This document shows, in pieces, positions 8,384 to 15,056 of a stretch of DNA of 40,093 nt. Below the pieces are notes generated by a model. The model saw only the letters and a program-made list of their open reading frames with translations, was not told the origin of the DNA and ran no database searches. Location of the stretch: contig JAGCUY010000168.1 of assembly GCA_017962605.1 (NCBI GenBank), forward strand, positions 1-40,093, given 5' to 3'. Both the position numbers and the translations under genes were made by a program. Source of the DNA: Kiritimatiellia bacterium. Lineage in GTDB: Bacteria > Verrucomicrobiota > Kiritimatiellia > RFP12 > JAAYLN01. Position 1 is the stretch's first letter, and every line of letters starts with the position of its first letter.

Positions 8384-8515
8384 AACGAAGTTGAAAAGTT
8401 GGGAGGTTGAGAAGTTGAAATGGGGGAACGGGGAATGGGGAACAGGGAACGGAGGAGTAGAGAAGTTGAAAGGTTGAGAAGTTGGGAAGTTGAAAGGTTG
8501 GAGAAAATGAGAGTA
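8384..8515. repeat. Degenerate 7/8-base repeat array between exbB and ribBA
   Basis: Consecutive octads GTTGAAAA, GTTGGGAG, GTTGAGAA, GTTGAAAT are followed by heptads of the GGGGAAC/GGGGAAT type, then octads again. No credible gene is present. Confidence 0.85.
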
Positions 8516-8518
8516 AGG

Positions 8519-8547
8519 ATTATACCATTTTGGCGCGAGGTTGCGTA
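8519..8547 (-). promoter_or_regulatory. Possible minus-strand promoter for exbB-exbD-tonB
   Basis: TATAAT on the minus strand at 8519-8524 with a poor -35 (TACGCA, 8542-8547). ATTATACCAT (8519-8528) is a perfect inverted copy of ATGGTATAAT (8550-8559), which contains the ribBA -10. Promoter use is plausible; the weak -35 lowers confidence. Confidence 0.4.
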
Positions 8548-8559
8548 GGATGGTATAAT
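8530..8559 (+). promoter_or_regulatory. ribBA promoter, predicted leaderless start
   Basis: TTGGCG (8530-8535), an 18-base spacer and a consensus TATAAT (8554-8559). The ATG is at 8567, seven bases after the -10, where transcription should begin. There is no Shine-Dalgarno sequence. No FMN riboswitch could fit. Confidence 0.75.
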
Positions 8560-8566
8560 TGAATGC

Positions 8567-9772
8567 ATGGGAAATGAATTCAAATTTGCCACGGTGGACG
8601 AGGTTCTGGACGAACTGCGCGCAGGTCGTCCGGTGGTCGTCACCGACGACGAGCAGCGCGAGAACGAGGGCGACGTCATAGTGGCTGGCGAGTTCGCCAC
8701 GCCGGAGAACGTGAACTTCATGGCCACATGGGCGCGCGGCCTTATCTGCATGCCCATGACGGCGGAGCATGCGCGCAGGCTCGACCTCCCGCAGATGGTG
8801 GCCGGAAACACCGACAACCACGGGACGGCCTTCACCGTCTCGATCGACCATGTTTCTACGACGACCGGCATCTCCGCTGAGGAGCGCTCGGTGACGGCGC
8901 GGCGCTGCCTTGACGACAGCGCGCGTCCGGACGACTTCCGGCGTCCGGGACACATGTTCCCTCTGGTGGCGCGCGAGGGAGGCGTGCTGATGCGCGCCGG
9001 CCACACCGAGGCGACGGTCGATTTGCTGAAACTCGCCGGACTGAAGCCCTGCGGCCTCTGCTGCGAGATCATGAACGACGACGGCACAATGGCGCGGCTT
9101 CCGGACATCAGCCGCTTCGCCGCCGCGCACGGGCTCAAGGTCTGCACGGTAGAGCAGATAATCGCCCGCCGCCGCCAGAGCGAATGCCTCGTAACCGAGG
9201 TGGAGTCGGTCGATCTCCCGACGGACTTCGGCCACTTCCAGCTCAAAATGTTCCGTTCCGAGGCGAACGGCCTGGAGCACCTGGCGCTCGTGAAGGGCGA
9301 ACCGGAAAAGGCGAAGGGGCCGGTCCTGGTGCGCGTGCACAGCGAGTGCTTCACGGGGGATGTCCTGCACAGCGAGCGCTGCGACTGCGGCCGCCAGCTT
9401 GAGGCGGCGATGAGGGCGGTCGAGGCCGAGGGCTGCGGGGTCGTCCTCTACATGAGGCAGGAAGGGCGCGGCATCGGCCTTGCGAACAAGCTCCACGCCT
9501 ACGCGCTTCAGGAGAAGGGGCTGGACACCGTCGAGGCAAACGAACGGCTCGGCTTTGCGGCCGACCTCCGCGACTACGGCACTGGCGCGCAGATTCTCTC
9601 GCTGCTTGGGCTGAAGGAGATTCGCCTGATGACCAACAACCCGCGCAAGGTCGTGGGGCTTGAGGGCCATGGGCTGAAGATTGCGGAGCGCGTTCCGCTG
9701 GTGATCCCGCCTTGCGAATACAACCGCAAGTATATGGAGACGAAGCGGGAGAAGATGGGGCATTTGTATTAG
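8567..9772 (+). CDS. ribBA: Bifunctional DHBP synthase / GTP cyclohydrolase II
   Basis: A 401-residue riboflavin-synthesis enzyme that makes both precursors: 3,4-dihydroxy-2-butanone 4-phosphate from ribulose 5-phosphate, and the pyrimidine product from GTP. N-terminal RibB domain (about 1-205): DDEQRENEGD at 28-37 binds metal/substrate, and RAGHTEA is at 143-149. C-terminal RibA domain (about 206-401): zinc cysteines C261, C272 and C274 in ECFTGDVLHSERCDCG, RQEGRGIGLANK at 297-308, and MTNNPRK near 355-361. Both domains look complete and catalytically intact. It is the only riboflavin gene in the window, so the rest of the pathway is elsewhere. The ATG sits seven bases after a consensus -10, so translation is predicted from a leaderless mRNA. 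Confidence 0.96.
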   Translation: MGNEFKFATVDEVLDELRAGRPVVVTDDEQRENEGDVIVAGEFATPENVNFMATWARGLICMPMTAEHARRLDLPQMVAGNTDNHGTAFTVSIDHVSTTTGISAEERSVTARRCLDDSARPDDFRRPGHMFPLVAREGGVLMRAGHTEATVDLLKLAGLKPCGLCCEIMNDDGTMARLPDISRFAAAHGLKVCTVEQIIARRRQSECLVTEVESVDLPTDFGHFQLKMFRSEANGLEHLALVKGEPEKAKGPVLVRVHSECFTGDVLHSERCDCGRQLEAAMRAVEAEGCGVVLYMRQEGRGIGLANKLHAYALQEKGLDTVEANERLGFAADLRDYGTGAQILSLLGLKEIRLMTNNPRKVVGLEGHGLKIAERVPLVIPPCEYNRKYMETKREKMGHLY

Positions 9773-9890
9773 CGAGTTGGGAAGTTGGGAAGTTGAAAGG
9801 TTGAGAAGTTGAGAGTTGTGAGTTGTGAGTTGGTGGGAGGAGAGATTTGGGATTTGAGAATAGGGAATAGGGAACAGGGATTTGGGGAGT
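9773..9890. repeat. Degenerate tandem repeat array after ribBA
   Basis: Octads of the AGTTGGGA/AGTTGAAA type are followed by GAGTTGT units and GGGAATA/GGGAACA heptads. No gene or clear terminator is seen. The next gene's SD (TAGGAG) is at about 9918-9923. Confidence 0.8.
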
Positions 9891-9930
9891 TGGATTTTTG
9901 GGCAAAGGTTTTTAGTTTAGGAGTAAGAAG

Positions 9931-10152
9931 ATGGAAGAGAAAATCAAGGAAGAACTCGTTGAGATCGCCAAGATGCTGCAGAACGATGGCGGCGACTGCG
10001 AACTTGTGAAAATCGAGGGTAAGACCGTTTTCCTGCGGCTCAAGGGCGCATGCTCCGGCTGCCCGCACGCGGCAATGACGCTGCGCAACGGTGTTGAGGC
10101 GATTCTGAAGGCGAACGTCGATCCCGATATCGTCGTCGAGCGCGCGGAGTAG
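9931..10152 (+). CDS. NifU C-terminal domain Fe-S scaffold protein
   Basis: A 73-residue stand-alone NifU C-terminal (Nfu) domain, which binds or delivers an Fe-S cluster through a CxxC pair, here C41 and C44 in GACSGCPHAAMTL. The domain is complete: the preceding beta hairpin (DCELVKIEGKTVFLRLKG) and the following helix (LRNGVEAILKANV) are typical. SD TAGGAG lies eight bases before the ATG. The downstream comEC GTG is 13 bases after the stop, so the two are probably co-transcribed without an obvious functional link. A cytoplasmic role in Fe-S cluster maturation follows from family knowledge. No IscU/SufU or cysteine desulfurase is nearby. Confidence 0.92.
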   Translation: MEEKIKEELVEIAKMLQNDGGDCELVKIEGKTVFLRLKGACSGCPHAAMTLRNGVEAILKANVDPDIVVERAE

Positions 10153-10165
10153 CGGCGTCAGTGCC

Positions 10166-11806
10166 GTGGCCTGGCTTGACGGCAAGAGAGGCGGGCTGTC
10201 TGTCTTCCGGCGGCCGCTGATTCCGGTAGCGGTTTCATACGCTTCCGGCGCGGCCGTGGGTTTCCTTTGTCCTTCGCATGGAGCCGCGACCGCCTTCGCG
10301 GTGGCCCTTGCGCTGGCCGTCGTTGCGGTCGCCCTGCTGCGGCATAGCCGCTGGGTCTTCGTGCTCGCGGCGATATTCGCATTGGCCGCGTTGCGCGGGG
10401 CGCTGGCGCACAGCAGGGCCGACGCGGTTGGCCGCGAGTTCGCCGCGCTTGTGAACAGCGACGAGTTGGTGTCGGTCACCGGCGACGTGGCGGCGGTATT
10501 CAAGGGTAATGCCGCATTTCCGGGTACCTGGCGCCACAGGTTCCTTCTGCGCAATGCCGCCTTCCGCATGGGCGAAGAAAAGCGTCCGCTCCAGGATGAC
10601 GTCTGGGTCGAGTTCCTTTCGGCGTCGCCTGAGAAAGGGGGCGTTGCGCCAACCAGGGGCGACAGGATCGAGGCCGTGGGGCATGTCCACGCGCGGCGCG
10701 GATTCGACGAGGATGCGCCATCGCCCAGGGATGTCAGGCTTGTGACAAGCGCCGGCATGACGCGAATCCTGCCCAGGCGCGGAGTCCTGCCGCGTCTTGC
10801 GCTCTTCAGGCGCGATGCCGCCGAAACGCTCTCAAGGGGCATTGGCAGGATGCCGCGCGAACGCGACCTCATCCTCGCCATGACGCTGGGGCTTCGTGCG
10901 CAAGTGTCGCAAAAGACGCTGACCTCGTTCCGCCGCGCAGGGACGATTCACGTTTTCGCAATCTCCGGACTGCACGTGGGCGCGATGGCGCTGATGCTGG
11001 TGGCCGTCCTGTCATTCATGGGCGTGCCGCGCACCTACGCCATACTCCCGCTTGCGCCGATACTGGTCGCCTACCTCTACATGACCGGACTCCAGCCAAG
11101 TGCCATGCGCGCCGCGCTGATGGTGTGCATCTACTACTTCGCCCTCTTCGCGGGGCGGCGGCCGGACAGCCTGGGAAGCGTGGCGCTGGCGCTGCTGGCC
11201 ATACTGGCGGCCAACCCCATGGCCATTGCGGAGACGAGCCTGGTTATGTCCTTCACCATGGTTACGGGAATCATACTCTTCACGCGCCCAATAGCAGGGC
11301 TGTTCCGGCGGGCCTTCTCAAGCAAGGCCGTTGAGCGCGACCGCCGCATAGCGGGCGCCGCAGGCGTTGGCGGCGACAGGAGGGCCGCAATGCGGCAGGC
11401 GCTGCGTTCGCTTCTGCCGGTGGCGTGGAACAAGATGGTGCTGGCCTTTGCGGCGGCGCTAAGCGCGGCGCTGGTATCCTTCCCGCTCACAGCCTGCGTG
11501 TTCCATACGCTGGTTCCATACTCATTCCTGGCCAACGTTGTGGTGGTGCCGCTGGCCTTCCCGGTGATGGCGGTTGCGGGAACGGGTCTGCTGCTCTCGG
11601 CGCTGCTGCCAGGGGTGGAGATCGTCACAAACAACATCGCCGCCTGGCTGGCCTGGGTCATGTGCCAGGTGTCAGGCGGCGTTGCCGCTCTGCCATACTC
11701 GTCGTCAAGGGCTGACTTCCCAGTCTGGGCTCTTGCGCTTTGGTATGGCGCGATGCTTTTGATGAGAAGGCGGCTATGCGGGCTGGCCGATGGCCTTGAG
11801 GAGTGA
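10166..11806 (+). CDS. comEC: ComEC/Rec2-type DNA uptake channel protein
   Basis: A 546-residue polytopic membrane protein of the ComEC family, the inner-membrane channel that passes single-stranded DNA during natural transformation. It has an N-terminal DUF4131-like part with two or three helices and a soluble OB-like region (about 85-195), then the Competence domain with the hallmark HVFAISGLHVGAM at about 262-275, followed by LQPSAMRAALM. The protein ends after the membrane core (WYGAMLLMRRRLCGLADGLEE) and has no C-terminal metallo-beta-lactamase domain, as in shorter family members. The start is GTG 10166. Its 3' end overlaps that of the convergent phosphofructokinase gene by 33 bases. 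Other competence genes are absent, although pseudopilins and a GspF homologue occur further on. Confidence 0.88.
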   Translation: MAWLDGKRGGLSVFRRPLIPVAVSYASGAAVGFLCPSHGAATAFAVALALAVVAVALLRHSRWVFVLAAIFALAALRGALAHSRADAVGREFAALVNSDELVSVTGDVAAVFKGNAAFPGTWRHRFLLRNAAFRMGEEKRPLQDDVWVEFLSASPEKGGVAPTRGDRIEAVGHVHARRGFDEDAPSPRDVRLVTSAGMTRILPRRGVLPRLALFRRDAAETLSRGIGRMPRERDLILAMTLGLRAQVSQKTLTSFRRAGTIHVFAISGLHVGAMALMLVAVLSFMGVPRTYAILPLAPILVAYLYMTGLQPSAMRAALMVCIYYFALFAGRRPDSLGSVALALLAILAANPMAIAETSLVMSFTMVTGIILFTRPIAGLFRRAFSSKAVERDRRIAGAAGVGGDRRAAMRQALRSLLPVAWNKMVLAFAAALSAALVSFPLTACVFHTLVPYSFLANVVVVPLAFPVMAVAGTGLLLSALLPGVEIVTNNIAAWLAWVMCQVSGGVAALPYSSSRADFPVWALALWYGAMLLMRRRLCGLADGLEE

Positions 11807-13078
11807 GGTGAACTCCTTGGACTTCACATCGTAGGGCTTGCCGCCCTTGATGCGCTCAAACTCGCAGGCGCGGATGACGCAGCCCTTGTTCTCGTCCTGG
11901 CCGATGACGCCGCCCTGGCGCGCTAGGGCGCACTTGACGGCCGCTGCGGCGCACTTCTTGATAAGCTCGATGTCGCGCTCGATAGGCGCGGCCGCGCGGC
12001 TGTAGTAGCCGCTCTTCTGGACGAGCGTCTTCTCGGCGCCGAGCATTTCGCCGAACTGCTTGGCAAACCAGTTGCCGACGTTGACCTTGTCCAGGCGCGG
12101 GTGGCCGAAGGCGTCGCGCGGGATCTCCTCGCCACGGGCCTCCATCTCCTTGATGATCGTCTTGACGCAGGCGCCCTCGGAGACGAAGATGTTCACGTTG
12201 CCGCAGGTGTCCATTACCTTCTTCAGGCGGGCTGCCTCCTTCTTGGCGTTGAAGGCAGCCTCGGGCACATAGACGGCGTGGATGTCGCGCTGCGCCTTCG
12301 TGAAGCCGAGGCCTGGGAAGAAGGGCATTGTGGCGAGCATCTTGCGGTAGGCGATGGCCGTGGCGGCGGTGAGCCAGCCGCAGTTGCGGCCCATCACCTC
12401 GTGGACGATGAGCATGCGCGGGTTGGCGCTGTGCTCGGCGACGACGTTGGCGAAGTAGGTGGCGCCGTTCTCGGCGGCCGTCCAGGCGCCAAGCGACTGC
12501 TTGATGGGATAGACGTCGTTGTCGATGGTCTTCGGCAGGCCGACGACTGTGAGGTCGTAGTTGTTGGCCTTGAGGAAGGCGGCCAGGTCTGCGGCCGCGG
12601 TGTTGGTGTCGTCGCCGCCGATGGTGTGGAGGACGTCGACGCCGTCCTTGACCAGCTGGTCGGCCGCGACCTTCTGCGGATCCTGGCCTTCCTTGACGAG
12701 GCCGCGCTTGACGCAGTCCTTGACGTTGGTGAGCTTGACGCGGGAGTTGCCGATGGCGCTGCCGCCGAACTTCAGGAGGTCGAGGGCGTGGGCGCGGGTG
12801 TTCTTGTCAACCTTGACGGAGTCGCCGAGGAGCAGGCCCTTGTAGCCGTCGAGGTAGCAGATGATCTCGATCTTCGGGTCAACCTTGTTGTACTCGTGGA
12901 TCAGGCATCCGATGGCGGAGCTGAGGCAGGGCGCGAGGCCGCCGGCGGTCAGGATGGCGACCTTCTTCACCTTCTTGGGGGCGCTCTTCGCCACGGGTGC
13001 TTTAGTAGGAGTTGTCTTCTTGGCGGCCGCGGGCTTCTTCGCCGGGGCCTTGGCCTTCTTTGCAGTGTTGTTTGCCAT
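11774..13078 (-). CDS. Phosphofructokinase, pyrophosphate-dependent type, with lysine-rich N-tail
   Basis: A 434-residue phosphofructokinase phosphorylating fructose 6-phosphate in glycolysis. The donor-site motif is GGDDTN (154-159), not the GGDGS of ATP enzymes, and the catalytic loop is PKTIDND (182-188), with Lys replacing Gly. Both changes are hallmarks of pyrophosphate-dependent enzymes; MGRNCGW is at 229-235. PPi use, and hence reversibility, is inferred from these residues. Residues 1-39 are an added basic tail (AKKPAAAKK and similar), like the tail of the DksA-type protein at 3109-4110. ATG 13078 was chosen over GTG 13096 because AAGGGA precedes it. A good promoter is at 13118-13146. 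The 3' end overlaps comEC by 33 bases. Confidence 0.92.
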   Translation of the reverse strand: MANNTAKKAKAPAKKPAAAKKTTPTKAPVAKSAPKKVKKVAILTAGGLAPCLSSAIGCLIHEYNKVDPKIEIICYLDGYKGLLLGDSVKVDKNTRAHALDLLKFGGSAIGNSRVKLTNVKDCVKRGLVKEGQDPQKVAADQLVKDGVDVLHTIGGDDTNTAAADLAAFLKANNYDLTVVGLPKTIDNDVYPIKQSLGAWTAAENGATYFANVVAEHSANPRMLIVHEVMGRNCGWLTAATAIAYRKMLATMPFFPGLGFTKAQRDIHAVYVPEAAFNAKKEAARLKKVMDTCGNVNIFVSEGACVKTIIKEMEARGEEIPRDAFGHPRLDKVNVGNWFAKQFGEMLGAEKTLVQKSGYYSRAAAPIERDIELIKKCAAAAVKCALARQGGVIGQDENKGCVIRACEFERIKGGKPYDVKSKEFTSLLKAIGQPA

Positions 13079-13117
13079 TTGTATTCCCTTTACCACGAGT
13101 TAAAAGATGGAGATTAG

Positions 13118-13146
13118 ATTCTACCAAAAGGAACGGGATGGTTCAA
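13118..13146 (-). promoter_or_regulatory. Sigma70-type promoter of the phosphofructokinase gene
   Basis: Minus strand: TTGAAC (13141-13146), 17-base spacer, TAGAAT (13118-13123). The predicted leader is about 33 bases and contains the AAGGGA ribosome-binding site. Confidence 0.72.
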
Positions 13147-13149
13147 CTA

Positions 13150-13308
13150 GTTGGAGGGAACGGGGAAGAGGGGAGTTGAAAAGTTGAAAGGTTGAAAGGT
13201 TGAAGAGAGGGAATGGGGAAAAAGGAAAAAGGAAATGTGGAAATGTGAAAATGTGAAAACAGCCAACAGCCAATGTGAAAATGGGGGAACGGGGAATGGG
13301 GCGGCGGG
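13150..13308. repeat. Degenerate tandem repeat array upstream of phosphofructokinase
   Basis: Octads of the AGTTGAAA type (13170-13205), then GAAAATGT units (about 13228-13262), then GGGGAAC/GGGGAAT heptads. No gene or RNA is seen here. Confidence 0.8.
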
Positions 13309-13310
13309 GG

Positions 13311-14450
13311 CTAGGCCTCGATTAGCTCGGGGCGGATCCAGGCCGTGATGACGGCGCACTCCACGCCGAAGGGGAGGTAGCCGCCGAAGCCGATGAGCGG
13401 CATTTCCCAAATCTGGAAGCCATGCACGTAGGGAACCGAATAGACCCACTTGGCCACGGCGTAGTAGTTCCAGGTTTCCCAGCAGAGGCCGCAGACAAGG
13501 GCCGCGCAGGCGAAGCGCAGGACGAGCGCCCAGTTGCGACCATTCGGCATCTCGAGGATGCAGGGCTCGCCGAGGGCCGTCTGCAAAAGTAGGAAGACCA
13601 TGAGCGGTGAGAGCCAGAGCAGCGGGAAGGTGAACTGCGGGAAGAATACAATCCCCGCGAGGCCCAAGGCCGCCACGACTGCGAGGAGGGAGAGGGTTCG
13701 CCAGCTACGCATTTTGACTGGCTTGAGGTCGGAGAAGCGCTCGTCGCGGAAGGGCTCGAAGGTGTGCAGCAGGGCGGCGGTGCCCGATACGGCCGGCAGG
13801 ACTGATGAGAAACAGAGCGTGGCGTAGAAGGCGTATTCGCCCGCGCCCATCTGCGAGACGCCCAGGTAGTACCAGTTCCAGACGTAGCGGTTCAGATACT
13901 CGAAAAACCACCAGAAGAGGGCGCTGACCGGGAAGGTCATGAGATAGGGGAGCGGGTGGGCGGTGAGCGGCGAGGTGCCGCTGCGCCAGACGCAGAGGGC
14001 GTTGACGATGAGGATGTAGCCGACCCAGAGGGGCATGTAGGAGATGTGCGGCTGGATCTCGCGGCAGAAATCGAACTTGGCCCAGCAGAAGACCCAGGCG
14101 ACGGCAAGCTCCAGAATGCCGAGGTAGCCCCAGAGGGGAAATACGCGGGGCAGAGCCCGCGAATCAGGACAGGAGGGCGCGGCAGGACGGGGGCAGGGGC
14201 GGAGGGCGCGGCGGACGAGGGGGCGGAGGCAGAAGAAGGTGAAGATGGCGAGGGCGAGGAAATAGGTCCAGGAGAAGGGGCAGCGGTGGTTCCAGAGCTT
14301 TTCGGGGTGGAAGCCCCAGTCCTCGGTGCGCGGCGGGAATGACTTTACCCCCTCCCAGATTTCATCGTAGCCGCCAAGCCAGGCGCAGAGCGCCGGAACG
14401 CCCATGAGGATTGCCATTAGCAGTGCGATGTGGATGATGCGTTTGCCCAT
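13311..14450 (-). CDS. Polytopic membrane protein of unknown function
   Basis: I do not recognise this 379-residue protein. It has about nine or ten hydrophobic segments and is rich in Trp and aromatic residues (FPVSALFWWFFEYLNRYVWNWYYLG near the middle, LCWETWNYYAVAKWVY near the end). SD AGGAG lies five bases before the ATG. It starts six bases after the stop of the divergent-PAP2 gene, so the two are co-transcribed. A hydrophilic cytoplasmic or periplasmic loop (about residues 83-108) reads RPCPRPAAPSCPDSRALPRVF and is encoded by an inserted hairpin element (14142-14175). An enzyme of lipid or isoprenoid metabolism would fit the PAP2-like neighbour, but no catalytic motif supports this. Confidence 0.75.
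   Translation of the reverse strand: MGKRIIHIALLMAILMGVPALCAWLGGYDEIWEGVKSFPPRTEDWGFHPEKLWNHRCPFSWTYFLALAIFTFFCLRPLVRRALRPCPRPAAPSCPDSRALPRVFPLWGYLGILELAVAWVFCWAKFDFCREIQPHISYMPLWVGYILIVNALCVWRSGTSPLTAHPLPYLMTFPVSALFWWFFEYLNRYVWNWYYLGVSQMGAGEYAFYATLCFSSVLPAVSGTAALLHTFEPFRDERFSDLKPVKMRSWRTLSLLAVVAALGLAGIVFFPQFTFPLLWLSPLMVFLLLQTALGEPCILEMPNGRNWALVLRFACAALVCGLCWETWNYYAVAKWVYSVPYVHGFQIWEMPLIGFGGYLPFGVECAVITAWIRPELIEA
14142..14175 (-). repeat. Hairpin element B, copy in membrane-protein gene
   Basis: The inverted repeat CGCGGG (14144-14149)/CCCGCG (14156-14161) is followed by AATCAGGACAGGAG. The same core and tail occur at 17635-17669 inside the glycoside hydrolase gene, translated in the same frame (SCPDSRA). 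A related copy lies at 17075-17105. Confidence 0.8.
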
Positions 14451-14456
14451 TGTCTC

Positions 14457-14945
14457 CTACTTCCAGAAGTCCCAGATGCCGCAGACGGCTACGGCGACGA
14501 TTATGCCGAAGACTACGCCGGCGAAGACCTCAAGGCGGCTGTGGCCTAGGCGTTCGTCAAGTAGCTCGGCTTTAAAAGGCTCGGTTTTGTCGAGGCGCGC
14601 GGCGATGCGGTTGAGGAGCGCCGCATGCTCGCCGGCGGCGTGGCGGATGGAGACGGCGTCGGCAAGGGTGATGGTGCCGAAGCCGACGGCGATCATCGCC
14701 TCTGGGGAGTCGAAGCCGTCGGTGAGGCCCACGGCCACCGAGAGGGCCGTGACGAGGGCGGCGTGGGCGCTGGGCATCCCGCCTGCACCGCGCAGGCGGG
14801 CCAGGTCGATGCGCCCCGTGTGGTGCCAGAGGCGCACGAGCTTGATGAGCTGCGCCAGCCCGCCGGCGAAGAAGGCCGAGATGAACCAGGGGTGCCTGAT
14901 TATCTCAAGGGCGTTCAGATCGTGCCAGTTTTTGATGATGCCCAT
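14457..14945 (-). CDS. Divergent PAP2 family (DUF212) membrane protein
   Basis: A 162-residue member of the divergent PAP2/acid phosphatase family. Visible family features: GGMPSAHAALVTAL (about 55-68, the counterpart of the PAP2 SxxxH motif), a central TLADAVSIRHAAGEHAALLN, and the closing LGHSRLEVFAGVVFGI with its conserved His. Four or five membrane segments are predicted. Related proteins are thought to act on phospho-lipids, but no reaction has been established for this subgroup, so the substrate is unknown. The gene is followed after six bases by the polytopic membrane protein and preceded by a repeat-filled gap, so it probably begins a two-gene unit. Confidence 0.88.
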   Translation of the reverse strand: MGIIKNWHDLNALEIIRHPWFISAFFAGGLAQLIKLVRLWHHTGRIDLARLRGAGGMPSAHAALVTALSVAVGLTDGFDSPEAMIAVGFGTITLADAVSIRHAAGEHAALLNRIAARLDKTEPFKAELLDERLGHSRLEVFAGVVFGIIVAVAVCGIWDFWK

Positions 14946-15056
14946 GGGGAAATAGGGAACGGGGAACGGGGAACGGGGAATGGGAGATTTGAAATTTGAA
15001 ATCTAGGATTTGAGATTTGAGATTTGAGATTTCAGATTTCAGATGGGGGAATGGGG
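14946..15056. repeat. Degenerate heptad repeat array
   Basis: GGGAACG/GGGAATG heptads are followed by a run of ATTTGAA/ATTTGAG/ATTTCAG heptads. The array fills the gap between the DUF4965 gene stop and the PAP2-like gene start. No gene is seen. Confidence 0.85.

Noticed and set aside
7640..9763. A 707-residue minus-strand reading frame extending the ExbB frame across ribBA
   Set aside because: The extra part is antisense to a complete, motif-rich ribBA and to a repeat array; the ExbB homology starts at 8383.
9773..9930. Terminator after ribBA
   Set aside because: The gap is composed of tandem repeats and I could not find a stable hairpin followed by a T run.
13147..13449. Short frame ending in residues like FQPFNFSTPLFPVP
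   Set aside because: It is a translation of the tandem repeats, seen wherever the array occurs; no start signal or homology.
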